Positions 12,801 through 21,238 of a DNA stretch of 21,249 nt are shown here, in pieces. Where the stretch lies: IMG/VR virus record IMGVR_UViG_3300047357_000406, positions 1 through 21,249 of that record; one strand, 5' to 3'. The position numbers and the translations under genes were made by a program. The notes under the pieces were generated by a model. It worked only from the letters and a program-made list of their open reading frames with translations. It was not told where the DNA came from and did not search any database. The stretch comes from a virus. The first letter of the stretch is position 1; the number at the start of each line of letters is the position of its first letter.

Positions 12801-15800
12801 AATATCTGTCTGTGTTGTAACTCTCCAGTCTCTGCTATTAGGATCTATACCAACCTCTACTAGTCTATTAATAATTCCGTTAACACCAAACTGTTTGATG
12901 ATATCTTCTTCTATTGTCCAAAGCCTTCCAAATTTATTGGCAACTTTTATATTCATCTCTTCTACAAAATTAGCCCATATGCCAACTTCTTGAGGTGTAA
13001 AATTTCCATTTGGGTCTACGCCACCTGGTGGGGCTGGCGGTGTAGTTGGTGGTGTGTTATTTATAGCCTCATCAATTTTGTCTAATTGATCTTTAGGTAA
13101 GACTATTTTCTTTGCAAGAGGTTTTCCTACTGCTCCTGGTTCTGATCCTGTGCTTGGGAAGCTTGCGTCTGGTCCTTCTGACTGGACTTCGTTTCTGTAC
13201 TTGTAGAGGACATTGTCAACTTCTGACCTGATACCATCAAGCCTTTTGAGTATGCTTCCTTCCTCAAGTCTTCCTTGTATGTAACCTTCTCCATCTGTAT
13301 CCTCGTTCCAATTGTTAGTTAGGTACTGTGTATTATATTTTATATTGTGTTCAACAGCAAACCCAACACCCTCAACCCCAACAGAGTTTAATGCTTGCTC
13401 TACTTTTTCATTAAAACTTTCTATAGAATTTCCATCAAATTTAAAGTTTATAGCAGATATTGAGTCTTGATCCATTTGTGTAAATCCATCAATACCGACT
13501 TTTTCAAAAGCTGTTTGTAGTTGTTTTCTTAATATTCCAGAAATTTCAAAGGGTGCGTTGACGTTTGTGTCTATAAATTTGATGTATGACCCAACATTAA
13601 CTGACTCATTGTTAACATCAAAAGCATCAGCGTCTGATATATTTTCATTAGAAACAAAATATGGCATGGCTTCTTGTCTAAATACATAACCCCAGGCTCT
13701 TAAAAAGTCATCAGCATAAGAAAGATCCAGTTCGCTAAATTGTTGTTGCCCCTGAACTTTTTCTAAAATTAAACTTGTTAATATGTTTGGATTTACTTTG
13801 CCATCATAGGCACCAAAGCTATGTGAAAATTTATACAAACCCGTTCCAGGCAAGGCATCTAAGATTTTATTTTTTCCCTCAGATGTTGTTATTACCTCTA
13901 GAAGTTCTCTAGTTAGCTTTGTTTTTTGTCTTGCATTTAATTTTTCTGCAAAAGCAAACTCTGATAGTTTTTCTGTTGGTATTACTTCACCAGTAACAAT
14001 AGCAGAGGCTTTATCTAAATAAGTCTCATAACCAATATACTCAGGCGTTTTACCCTGGCTTACCATTTCTTTATTTCTAACCCATGTCCAGAGAACTGCC
14101 TGCATCTCCATTGGAGTAAGGTTGTCATTATTTTTTTGATTATATGCTTCAGTAGCTTTTTGTATTACCGCTGTTCCGTATCTGTGGTTTGCTATAGCTC
14201 CCTGACCTTTTTTAAACCCAAGCATTTTAAACATCCAGGTATCCATAGTCACAGCATTGGGATTTTTTGCAGTTAAGTTCTCATAAAAACTTTGTAACTT
14301 AAACCCTACGCCGTTTAGTTTTTGACCAAAATCCTGAGCTTCCATTGCTTTCTTTGCATATTCACCAGCAAGCGGTTGGAATCCTGGCAGCGGATCTCCG
14401 CCCTTAGCTAAAGATACTAAAGATCTTAATGTATAAGCTAGATTGGTTTCTACAGGTGTTTGCGAGGAATAGATCGTTAACATTCTTAAAACATTTTCTT
14501 TAAGAACTGGGTCACCAGCAACCAAAGAGTCTATTTCTTGATTTATATTTCTATACCAGTGTCTGCTCTCGTCAAGAAGTGATATATCTTTTTGTTCTGC
14601 CATTTTGACAAGATCATTTACAAGGCTGTCAAAGTCTTTTTGAGTATTTTTAAATTGTCCTGGTGCTGTTCTTGGTGCACCAGCATAAAGATTGTTTTTA
14701 TCAGGCTTAAGTTCGCCTATTGCTACATAGTTTGATTCTTGTATTGAAGGTCGAATGTCGTCCCTGTCTCGTTTGACTGGAGGTTCACCCATTCTTTCAC
14801 TGGTTGATTCGTATCCAAACTGTTCTTGAGCTTGCTCTCTAGTAAGTCTCTTGGTGTATACTTTAGAATCTGCATCGGAACGAGGTGATTGAAACGCGTC
14901 TCGTAATCCGATACCAGTTTGTGAAAGTTTGTAATTAATAAAGACATTATTTATATCCTGTAAAAGCTTCTTGCTACTTGGATAATTATCCAATAGCTTA
15001 GGGTTAGTATAATTGATTCCTATCATTTGTGCGAATACTTCAGTTGACAAGTCTGTGCGATCCTGTTTATTTACTAATGCACTTTTATCAAGGGTTGGAA
15101 AGTTTTTATATGTATCTATTAAGTATCTGTCAAATGGGTAACTAAATAACTGACCAGAATATGGGCTATTTGAGTTTCTGTTTTTTATATAAAGATTAAA
15201 CATTTCCTGCATCACTGGACCGCCAGTTTCAAATTTATAATCTCTAATTTCCTCAACGGTTATTTCGGACATTGACTGCTTGTTGTTTTTTCTAAGAATA
15301 TTTAAAAATTCAAACGAAAAATCAATAGGTTCAAACAATGGCGATGATGCTGATAAAGGTTCTTGTTGTGCTGACTGTTGCTTGAATTGTACAAAACCAA
15401 AATCTATATGATGACCAATCTCATGAGCCAAAGTTGATTGCAGTTCAGCTAAAGAACCAAGATTAAAGTCATTTTGATTTATATTAGAAAAATCAGCAGC
15501 ACTCTCTTGTGTTACAAATTGTTGTGGAATTTGTGATGCTGCTAATGTTATATATTTATCTGACGCACCAGGAAAGTATTGTCCATAGGATGTGTTTTCT
15601 TGCATCTCAAATTCTTGCATGTTGCTATGAATACCTATAAATGGTATTCCTTCAAACACTTGCTTTGGCAAGCCCATTTCAATTAAATTGTTTACAACCT
15701 CTGAAACAGCGTTGATTTCTGTATCATTAAAATCTCTAATAGATGGAAGCTCTGCGGCACCTGAATAAGTTCTTCCATAATTTTCTACAGTATCTTTATA

Positions 15801-17783
15801 TTCTTTGTCTTGCAAATTTATGCCAAAATTATCAATATCTTCAAATGTTGCTAAGTTAGCTTTATTAAATTTTCTTGGTATAACAATATCTTGTTTTACA
15901 TTATTAATAGATGTTGCTGACGATGGCTCTTGCAGTCTCTTGTCAATAAATGCTTTATTTGCACCTATGTCTGCTTTTCTTTTTGCCTCGTTACCTTCTA
16001 GACCAATATCTTCGCCAAATTCTGGCTTAAAGGTTTTTTGTGCCAGTGGTTTTTGCGGCATTTGTTTTTTAACTAAAAAGTCTTTCAAGGTTTTTTGATC
16101 ATCTCTTAACTGCTGTAGCTTTGTTTCATCTGTAGCTTGTTCTATTTGTAAACCATATTCGTTAATTCTTTTTTGTATCTCGGCATCAAATGTTTGCGGG
16201 TCCAAAGCCTCTGTTAAACCCATAATATTTAAAACCTTTTTACCTTCTGTTAAAATTGTTTTTAAATCAAGACCCTCAAGCTCACCAATTTCTGCTTGTA
16301 AGTCTACAGCTAAATCTATTTCTTCTTGTGTTAGCTCTTCGTTGTAAGGATTATTTTTAATAATTTGTCCAGCAAGAAATTCATCAGCCAACATTTCTGG
16401 CATCACAAAATTATAGTATTCTCTTGATGGTGCAATAAATTCTTCAGCTGTTCTATCCTCTAGAGGAGTAGATGATCCACCTTCTTTTCTAAGAATTGAT
16501 TTACCTGGATCAAATCTTTTGCCAACATCAAGCCACTTATATGTATCATCAATTGCTTTGTAATTTGCATTTACTTGTTTTGCATTAATGTCTAATTCTC
16601 TTGCTATTCTTCTTGCAAGATTTGGGTCTAAAGAATTTAATGCTTTCTTAATGTCTGGTGCAAAGGCTGCTGAACCCTGCATGCTAACCATTCCACCAGC
16701 ACCAACAATAGTAGCTATAGATGTCATGTAAGCATTATCAAGCATAACATCAATCCAAGAAGGACCGTCATAAGCTGGGTTGTCTTTGTTTGCATATGCA
16801 AAAGCTAAGTCAGTATTCACCCCGCTAAGTGCATTGTTTGTTTCTTGAAATATTGTATTAACATTTTCGCCAATTAATTCTAAAGAGGCTGTTGTAAAAC
16901 CATCACGAATAAAAGTTTGGACAGTGCTCCCGTTTGTCTTCCAATATTTTTTCATTGTTTTTGAAACAAATGGTAGTGGAACCAACTCAGTTCCCATTTC
17001 AGACAGGGCATTAAGTGTAGAGTTTCTCATTGCAGCACCATGATCTAGACCACTCATGCGAGCCTGTCTATATGAAGCTGAAGACTCGTAAGCACCAAAC
17101 ACTGGTATCATCCCATACATAAATGAAGGGTTTTTTGTTCCCAAAGTAGCTAAAATACCTGGTGTCATCATAAACAAACTATCAAAACCAGCAGACAAAG
17201 CCTTTTCTGTTTTCTTTAATCCCATAGACTTGTCTATATCAGACATTCTTTCGGTCAATTGATTGTATTGATCGGTGTTTGTTTCTAAAAATTCTACATA
17301 CCCATCTATAATTTTTTGTTTTTCAACAGGCGGTAATTCGTTAAATGACTCTTCTTTTTCTTTTCTGGCTGCTTCTATTAAGTTTTTTTCTTGAGACATT
17401 CCAAGTCTTGATGCAGCCCCTTCTCCAAACCCAATTCCAAAAGAGGAGCGATCTGGGGTTTTACCCATTTCTTTTCTAATTTTTGTTTCTTGGAGTTGAT
17501 AATTTAGATTATTAGCAAAAAGTTTTGCTCCAGATGGTGCCTTTCTAGCGGATGCCGCGAATGACTTTCCAAGAGAGGTTGGACCCCGCATTGTTTGCCT
17601 TATTGAAAAAGGACCAAACCCAGCTCCTGGTAGATCTAAAAATGTGTCAATAAAGGTTGATTCATCTTTTTGATTATCTTCTGGTAAGCTTGTTTGCGGG
17701 TCTAGATTAAGAACATCTTTTACTAAATCGTCCTTGTCTTCTTCTGGAATAAGCGAGAATGGATCAAGTCTTGGATCTTCCAT
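9822..17783 (-). CDS. Giant polyvalent virion protein with zincin-like metallopeptidase region (2653 aa)
   Basis: A very long protein of the large polyvalent type, probably packaged in the particle and ejected with the DNA. Visible parts, in order: an Asp/Glu-rich start; a hydrophobic helical region near 205-260 (GMIPVFGAYESSASYRQARM); a zincin motif HEIGHH at 787-792 with a possible third ligand E915 in STEVFAQMIG; a conserved helical block near 1030-1245 (SSQTPVETNLAYTLRSL, MDTWMFKMLG), DUF7178-like in my recollection; a Pro linker near 1575-1590; a region near 1600-1850 with NLHAPERNKYLP; an LPD38-like block near 1985-2235 (MVNTSLDPTFMINNFMRD and FNASIQGSVNLFRGL); then a hydrophobic stretch and a conserved tail. 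It starts 4 nt after the previous stop, with TTGAGG upstream. Domain names are by memory of motifs; the gene and its size are certain. Confidence 0.93.
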   Translation of the reverse strand: MEDPRLDPFSLIPEEDKDDLVKDVLNLDPQTSLPEDNQKDESTFIDTFLDLPGAGFGPFSIRQTMRGPTSLGKSFAASARKAPSGAKLFANNLNYQLQETKIRKEMGKTPDRSSFGIGFGEGAASRLGMSQEKNLIEAARKEKEESFNELPPVEKQKIIDGYVEFLETNTDQYNQLTERMSDIDKSMGLKKTEKALSAGFDSLFMMTPGILATLGTKNPSFMYGMIPVFGAYESSASYRQARMSGLDHGAAMRNSTLNALSEMGTELVPLPFVSKTMKKYWKTNGSTVQTFIRDGFTTASLELIGENVNTIFQETNNALSGVNTDLAFAYANKDNPAYDGPSWIDVMLDNAYMTSIATIVGAGGMVSMQGSAAFAPDIKKALNSLDPNLARRIARELDINAKQVNANYKAIDDTYKWLDVGKRFDPGKSILRKEGGSSTPLEDRTAEEFIAPSREYYNFVMPEMLADEFLAGQIIKNNPYNEELTQEEIDLAVDLQAEIGELEGLDLKTILTEGKKVLNIMGLTEALDPQTFDAEIQKRINEYGLQIEQATDETKLQQLRDDQKTLKDFLVKKQMPQKPLAQKTFKPEFGEDIGLEGNEAKRKADIGANKAFIDKRLQEPSSATSINNVKQDIVIPRKFNKANLATFEDIDNFGINLQDKEYKDTVENYGRTYSGAAELPSIRDFNDTEINAVSEVVNNLIEMGLPKQVFEGIPFIGIHSNMQEFEMQENTSYGQYFPGASDKYITLAASQIPQQFVTQESAADFSNINQNDFNLGSLAELQSTLAHEIGHHIDFGFVQFKQQSAQQEPLSASSPLFEPIDFSFEFLNILRKNNKQSMSEITVEEIRDYKFETGGPVMQEMFNLYIKNRNSNSPYSGQLFSYPFDRYLIDTYKNFPTLDKSALVNKQDRTDLSTEVFAQMIGINYTNPKLLDNYPSSKKLLQDINNVFINYKLSQTGIGLRDAFQSPRSDADSKVYTKRLTREQAQEQFGYESTSERMGEPPVKRDRDDIRPSIQESNYVAIGELKPDKNNLYAGAPRTAPGQFKNTQKDFDSLVNDLVKMAEQKDISLLDESRHWYRNINQEIDSLVAGDPVLKENVLRMLTIYSSQTPVETNLAYTLRSLVSLAKGGDPLPGFQPLAGEYAKKAMEAQDFGQKLNGVGFKLQSFYENLTAKNPNAVTMDTWMFKMLGFKKGQGAIANHRYGTAVIQKATEAYNQKNNDNLTPMEMQAVLWTWVRNKEMVSQGKTPEYIGYETYLDKASAIVTGEVIPTEKLSEFAFAEKLNARQKTKLTRELLEVITTSEGKNKILDALPGTGLYKFSHSFGAYDGKVNPNILTSLILEKVQGQQQFSELDLSYADDFLRAWGYVFRQEAMPYFVSNENISDADAFDVNNESVNVGSYIKFIDTNVNAPFEISGILRKQLQTAFEKVGIDGFTQMDQDSISAINFKFDGNSIESFNEKVEQALNSVGVEGVGFAVEHNIKYNTQYLTNNWNEDTDGEGYIQGRLEEGSILKRLDGIRSEVDNVLYKYRNEVQSEGPDASFPSTGSEPGAVGKPLAKKIVLPKDQLDKIDEAINNTPPTTPPAPPGGVDPNGNFTPQEVGIWANFVEEMNIKVANKFGRLWTIEEDIIKQFGVNGIINRLVEVGIDPNSRDWRVTTQTDIFSGRAKDKLRDIREDFYIPMLEFLTEKNISEEEFNHFIYNLHAPERNKYLPTLFEEKLLEAQIELKEIESSETSSKQDLANARRKLTIIQKKMTKAERGSGIYTEDAIATLKKYGVIFDMKKMKARGSLTKGKNLLKAYEDYLKPMIDNTRRTYIDSGLIPEQTVLDWDARYNYYVPLVGFAEDTLIDPDTGREIERPKSTNQRINTQMTVSGSLVKKATGRESEASSPLQQSVIQATAASIEAEKNRVTKSLADLARAFPSDLWEVSEDVGQVKKVDASWDPVKGKSRVGFKEDGLQKYVEIYDSRLAQGFDNFDSTVTSAGMKAMRAATRYLSMVNTSLDPTFMINNFMRDVQTGYFNLMAEEQIEGGRAQALEISKKYYTTKNILTNAINLVKFEKSRSLNKEDIKMELDSIAMEGVDITPEVIKQVEEKYKLNPSQARKQILARKFKKFGGETGYIEQRTMDQLTQEFQDLQDMYAGKFKGTAKQGVKNVLGVIERMNVGIENAARFTAFEGYVESMGGVENATPAIYEKAAALSKNLTINFNRMGTMGPNINALYMFFNASIQGSVNLFRGLTPNNFSSRKAKAAGALAMTGAVSALYNILFSEEDEDGRLYYEKIPDWEKQTKYIIMFPEAQFVDGELKIEKWGSGSRYKVVGKNGREYPIGLGIPMPYGYAIFANTGRVTVEMAMGKLLDNYDKSVAKAGIDLGESFLHNFSPLSVALPDKKTDKPLIAELSPTISPSAIRPIAELMVNRNFFGSKIYYEPMFNSTDPKSYRESKKVLDFIEGTAQAVNNATGGNEFYSGTQDWDPAVIQHLLDAAGGGVFRTGRRGYNLLFSYDRPTKRQTLVQRRFIAGVDDGADYEFFQENTSKVERIENAYRKLSESPDPSEDPEQFLERLGYDNSNIGSIREVGNFLNKEATRMYGNNSILNGVEKNIQNLRKQQQDAKDLYKESDPEYYHDEYARLELDILSEMKRFNKAFMEATKKRD

Positions 17784-17787
17784 GACG

Positions 17788-19467
17788 CTACCTCAATACT
17801 TTATTTAATAATTCTAATAATGCATAATCGCTTAAAGGCGGGTTGTTTGGATATCTTGTTTTATATCTTGCATTTATATTTTCAACCAAATCATTAATGT
17901 TTTCTTCTGGATATTGATCTTGTAGCCTTGGCAGGTAGTCTCCTCTAGCTTCATTTCTGCCTATGCTCACACCTTTAAATGTTAAAGATGCACTGGCTCC
18001 TATTTTAATTTCTCTTTCTTCAAAAGCTGTGCCCTTTTTACGCCTTGTTTCTATATCATTAATACTTGGAAGGGAGTCAATGGCTGCTTGTTGTGGTGTC
18101 TTTACCAGCGAACCATCATCATTTCTGTTAAATCTATAAAAAGGACCATCCCCTTCAAAACCAAGATCAACAGCTTCTTTTCCTGAAACTAATGACACAT
18201 CTGCCATAATATCTAAACCAGCAGCGATTATAGATCTAATTCCTCTATCTTCTGCAACGGGATCATTCGATCCAATTTTTGCGGAGGCTGAGTTTAAATT
18301 TGATGTAACCCATTTTTCATTTACAAGCACTGAATTTGCGTTAAATTCATTCACTGCATCGGATTTTATTCTTTGTGCGTCTGTCGGATTTCTTTCCGTC
18401 ATAGCCACCCTTATTTCTTCTGCATCTCTTGAAACTCTAAATACATTTGGATTATTGTTTGAAATGGCTTCACTTACTATATAAATAGAACTAGATGCGT
18501 AATCAATCATGTCATTTAAAGATACAGACCTAGCATCAGTGCTGTCTTGCGTTTCTCTTATTACAGCCTTGCCAGCATCTGGTATAAAAGATGTTTTTTT
18601 ATATTCATTTCCGCTCGAATCTTTATATGTGAATTCTCCCTGCAATACAGCAGTTCCTCCTCCCCTAATGCTTTCTGGATCAATGTTAAAAGAGTTAAAA
18701 TCAAGTGTTACTTTTGTAATTTCTCCCTCAGTACCATCATTCCCAATATATTTTTTTCCAATATACTTTTGTGATTTCATGGAAAACAAATCATTTAGCG
18801 AATCGCCGTAATCTCCAAGGTTTAAATTTTCAAAGGCTTCTGGATTTTTTATTCCTTGGTTTATAATTGGTGCTAAAGTTTCTGAGGCTTTAACAAATGC
18901 AGGTGATATAACTCTTAACATGTCTAAATCGCCATTCTCGTATCCATCCACAGTTTGACCAGCAATATCTATTATTGCTGCGTCATAAGATGCTGTACCC
19001 CTAACCTTATCTCGTTGGGCAGCTACTGCTCTCATGCTTTCAAAAACATTTGCACCAAGCTTTGCGTTCTTATATGATCTAGCGTTTTCGTAATTAAGCT
19101 TATTCATATCATTTTGAATACCAAGACCCTCTATATTTAATTTTTCTATTAAGTCCTGCCTGGCAAGTCTTTCTGGATCTAATTGCACATCAATGAGCTT
19201 ACCTCTTTTTTTAGTGAGTTCTGTTGTCGCTTTGGATGCAGTAATTTGTGCATCTGATGTTCTTAATGAGGTAATATCTTTTGCTTGACCCATGGTTGTA
19301 CCTGGCTGAAATGATTCACCAAGAATTGGGTCGATATCAGTAATAGGCATATCTGCCTCCCCTGCTTCTTTTCTTTTTGCCTCTGCCTCTTCTTCATACA
19401 AGGACAAACGCCTTGCTGAGAGCATCATATTTAATCCTGAATTAAAACCGTCTGCGAATCCTGCCAT
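17788..19467 (-). CDS. Internal-virion-like structural protein (559 aa)
   Basis: The N-terminus MAGFADGFNSGLNMMLSAR has the G-x-x-x-G helix start often seen in podovirus internal core or ejection proteins. Residues 20-180 are helical and charged; the middle (about 230-330) is strand-rich with GGGTAVLQGEFTYKDSSGNEY; the C-terminus returns to helix, ending YALLELLNKVLR. No enzymatic motif is seen. It lies between a glycine-zipper protein and the giant polyvalent protein, like gp15 between gp14 and gp16 of T7, though without clear sequence similarity that I can assert. It starts 3 nt after the upstream stop. A particle component is the best inference. Confidence 0.75.
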   Translation of the reverse strand: MAGFADGFNSGLNMMLSARRLSLYEEEAEAKRKEAGEADMPITDIDPILGESFQPGTTMGQAKDITSLRTSDAQITASKATTELTKKRGKLIDVQLDPERLARQDLIEKLNIEGLGIQNDMNKLNYENARSYKNAKLGANVFESMRAVAAQRDKVRGTASYDAAIIDIAGQTVDGYENGDLDMLRVISPAFVKASETLAPIINQGIKNPEAFENLNLGDYGDSLNDLFSMKSQKYIGKKYIGNDGTEGEITKVTLDFNSFNIDPESIRGGGTAVLQGEFTYKDSSGNEYKKTSFIPDAGKAVIRETQDSTDARSVSLNDMIDYASSSIYIVSEAISNNNPNVFRVSRDAEEIRVAMTERNPTDAQRIKSDAVNEFNANSVLVNEKWVTSNLNSASAKIGSNDPVAEDRGIRSIIAAGLDIMADVSLVSGKEAVDLGFEGDGPFYRFNRNDDGSLVKTPQQAAIDSLPSINDIETRRKKGTAFEEREIKIGASASLTFKGVSIGRNEARGDYLPRLQDQYPEENINDLVENINARYKTRYPNNPPLSDYALLELLNKVLR

Positions 19468-19470
19468 AAT

Positions 19471-19764
19471 TTATCCAAATAATTTACTAACTAAAAATCC
19501 TATTGCTGCACCTACTGCTGCACCTGCGGGACCACCAACGGATCCGCCAACTTTTATACCTTCTGAAACACCAAGAGCCCCGTAGCCAACGACTGCACCA
19601 GCACCAGCAAGAGTTCCTGCTGTTTGTGACTGTGCCAATTTTTTTTGCTGTTTTAATCCTTGCCTTGCTATATCTTGCTGTGCTTCAATTCTAGCCGATG
19701 AAAGCATACCTTTCATGGCTTGTTCTTTTTGTACTCTACCTACGCCTAATAATCCTTTAGCCAT
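19471..19764 (-). CDS. Glycine-zipper membrane protein of the virion cassette (97 aa)
   Basis: The first 48 residues form a charged helix (KEQAMKGMLSSARIEAQQD). From about 50 on, the chain is Gly/Ala/Val-rich with repeated G-x-x-x-G spacing (GTLAGAGAVVGYGALG, then GGSVGGPAGAAVGAAIG) and ends FLVSKLFG. This is a glycine-zipper pair of hydrophobic helices, as found in proteins that pack into membranes or oligomeric pores. The start is strongly supported by AGGAGG upstream of the ATG, and it overlaps the previous gene by 8 nt. A role in building a channel for DNA ejection is plausible from position but not proven. Confidence 0.75.
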   Translation of the reverse strand: MAKGLLGVGRVQKEQAMKGMLSSARIEAQQDIARQGLKQQKKLAQSQTAGTLAGAGAVVGYGALGVSEGIKVGGSVGGPAGAAVGAAIGFLVSKLFG

Positions 19765-20242
19765 CTAATCCTCCTTGTTGGGCAACCGCTTTCTGACTCA
19801 TGCCACCAAGACCTCCGCCAGACATTATCTGCATTCTTCTTTCTTCTGATCTCATTCTTGCAAAGTTTCTTGCCGCAACCAACGAAGATGTTTCCGATCT
19901 TTGATAATCTGCTTCTGGCGTTAGTCCTCTAGTCAACCCAAAGCCAGCTCTTCTTCTTGTTTCCTGACCTCTGGTATTGGCATATTGTCTTGCAACCGCT
20001 GATTGTGCTCTACCTATTTCTTCTTGTTGTAATTGTTCAAAACCTGTTGTCATCTGAGCTATCAGGTCTTGCTCTACAGGAAAGAATCTATTTAAATAAT
20101 CTTGAAACTCTGACTCATAAAGATCTGCCATCATGTCCTGTGCGGATTGATCGCCCGTTCTATATGGATTTACATAAAGGCTACCGTCATTAGGATTATA
20201 TGGATCATCTTTTCTCTCGTCTGTTAAATTGTAAAATGCCAT
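19757..20242 (-). CDS. Hypothetical virion-cassette protein (161 aa)
   Basis: The protein starts with a polar section rich in Asp, Asn and Pro (DERKDDPYNPNDGSLYVNPY), continues as helix (ADLYESEFQDYLNRFFPVEQ, then QLQQEEIGRAQSAVARQYAN) and ends in a Gly-rich tail (SGGGLGGMSQKAVAQQGG). The Arg/Gln/Ala-rich helix with Gly-rich ends resembles small internal core proteins of podoviruses. It begins 7 nt after the upstream stop. Only location and composition support a structural role; no fold is identified. Confidence 0.7.
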   Translation of the reverse strand: MAFYNLTDERKDDPYNPNDGSLYVNPYRTGDQSAQDMMADLYESEFQDYLNRFFPVEQDLIAQMTTGFEQLQQEEIGRAQSAVARQYANTRGQETRRRAGFGLTRGLTPEADYQRSETSSLVAARNFARMRSEERRMQIMSGGGLGGMSQKAVAQQGGLDG

Positions 20243-20249
20243 TATTACT

Positions 20250-20834
20250 TTACACCACCTTTTTACTTGAGCTACCCATCATTCCTAAACCAATTCCCAT
20301 ACCAGCCGCAGATCCAATCATTTGTTGTCTTCCTAAGTAATTTGTAAATGATGTTTTTGCTTCAGCTGCTGCTCTTTGCTGGGCTATATTTCCCACATCA
20401 CCTAAACCAGCTATGGCTTGTCCTGCTTGTCCTTGACCCATTGCTACAATATTTTGCATTCCTTGATAATATCTATCTACCTGCCCCGAAAGACCTTCAG
20501 CTGTACCTAACCCCATTCCCTTGGCTTGTGCTTGTTGAGCTTGTGCTGCTGCTGCTTGATACTGACCACTTGTCGGATCTGCACCCATGGCAAAAGCTTT
20601 TTGTTGCATACCCCTTCTTGCAGCCTGAAATTCTGGCTGCTGTATAGAGTTTACAAAACCCTCAACACTTTCAAACGCTGTTGGGTCTATCATTCCCGCA
20701 ACATCTGCCATAAATTGATTCTCTAAAGGAACATAGTATTGTTGATAAAGATTAAATCTTTGTGCAGCAATAGAGGCTAAAGCCTTCTGTGATTTTGTAT
20801 CTTCTATTGTTGTTGATCCACCGCCTCCACTCAT
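20250..20834 (-). CDS. Internal-virion-like protein, gp14 analogue (194 aa)
   Basis: The protein begins MSGGGGSTTIEDTKSQKALA and is rich in Gln, Ala and Gly throughout. It has a helix with QRFNLYQQYYVPLENQFMAD near residues 26-45, an Ala/Gln repeat-like block near 105-125 (SGQYQAAAAQAQQAQAKG) and a Gly-rich hydrophobic end (IGSAAGMGIGLGMMGSSSKK). The N-terminal YxPLExxF segment is one I recall from small internal or DNA-transfer proteins of podoviruses. Its start overlaps the stop of the GNAT-like gene by one base (TAATG). The C-terminal glycine-rich helix could insert in membranes during ejection, like T7 gp14; that is an analogy only. Confidence 0.78.
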   Translation of the reverse strand: MSGGGGSTTIEDTKSQKALASIAAQRFNLYQQYYVPLENQFMADVAGMIDPTAFESVEGFVNSIQQPEFQAARRGMQQKAFAMGADPTSGQYQAAAAQAQQAQAKGMGLGTAEGLSGQVDRYYQGMQNIVAMGQGQAGQAIAGLGDVGNIAQQRAAAEAKTSFTNYLGRQQMIGSAAGMGIGLGMMGSSSKKVV

Positions 20835-21238
20835 TATAACTCCTTTTCCACTATGTATAATTTCGTTTTATAATCCTTGTGAGATAATGCTTGAGCTAGA
20901 CCTCTCCATGGAGTCCAGAGTTCAACTCTGTCACATCCTCTTTTTCTAGCCATTTCTTCTATGTATTCCATGTACATATCGTTAGCATCTCCTCTTTTAT
21001 CATATGCCACCCAAATAAGTAACGACTTTGTTGGACTGAACATTGCTGGCTTTTCTTGTAAAACAATAAAGCTCTCACACGGCTCTTGCTCTATATCTAT
21101 ATAAAGCTCTGCTACTCCGTTTACTATAGCAGTATATATGTCCTCTGGTCGCCAATCTGGGTTTGCTTCTTTTTTTATTTCCCGCAAACCACGCTTTACG
21201 GAATCCCAATAAACTCTTATATCAACTTGGGTTAACAT
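20834..21238 (-). CDS. GNAT-fold-like phage protein in the virion operon (134 aa)
   Basis: The layout fits a GNAT acyltransferase fold: N-terminal helices (VYWDSVKRGLREIKKE, then WRPEDIYTAIVNG), strands (AELYIDIE, ESFIVLQE, SLLIWVAYD), a helix (MYMEYIEEMARKRGCDRVEL) and a final strand pair (TKLYIVEKEL). Similar small proteins sit beside head or tail genes in many phages. The usual acetyl-CoA loop (Q/R-x-x-G-x-G/A) is not evident between the central strand and helix, so catalysis is doubtful and it may be a structural or adaptor version. An ACAAGAG site lies just before the ATG. The rest of the operon lies beyond the window. Confidence 0.72.
   Translation of the reverse strand: MLTQVDIRVYWDSVKRGLREIKKEANPDWRPEDIYTAIVNGVAELYIDIEQEPCESFIVLQEKPAMFSPTKSLLIWVAYDKRGDANDMYMEYIEEMARKRGCDRVELWTPWRGLAQALSHKDYKTKLYIVEKEL

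Noticed and set aside
14723-14947. A 74-codon open frame on the minus strand inside the giant gene, in another frame
   Set aside because: It has no ribosome-binding site and lies fully within the certain coding sequence of the polyvalent protein. It coincides with a GC-richer patch where stops are rarer, which explains it.
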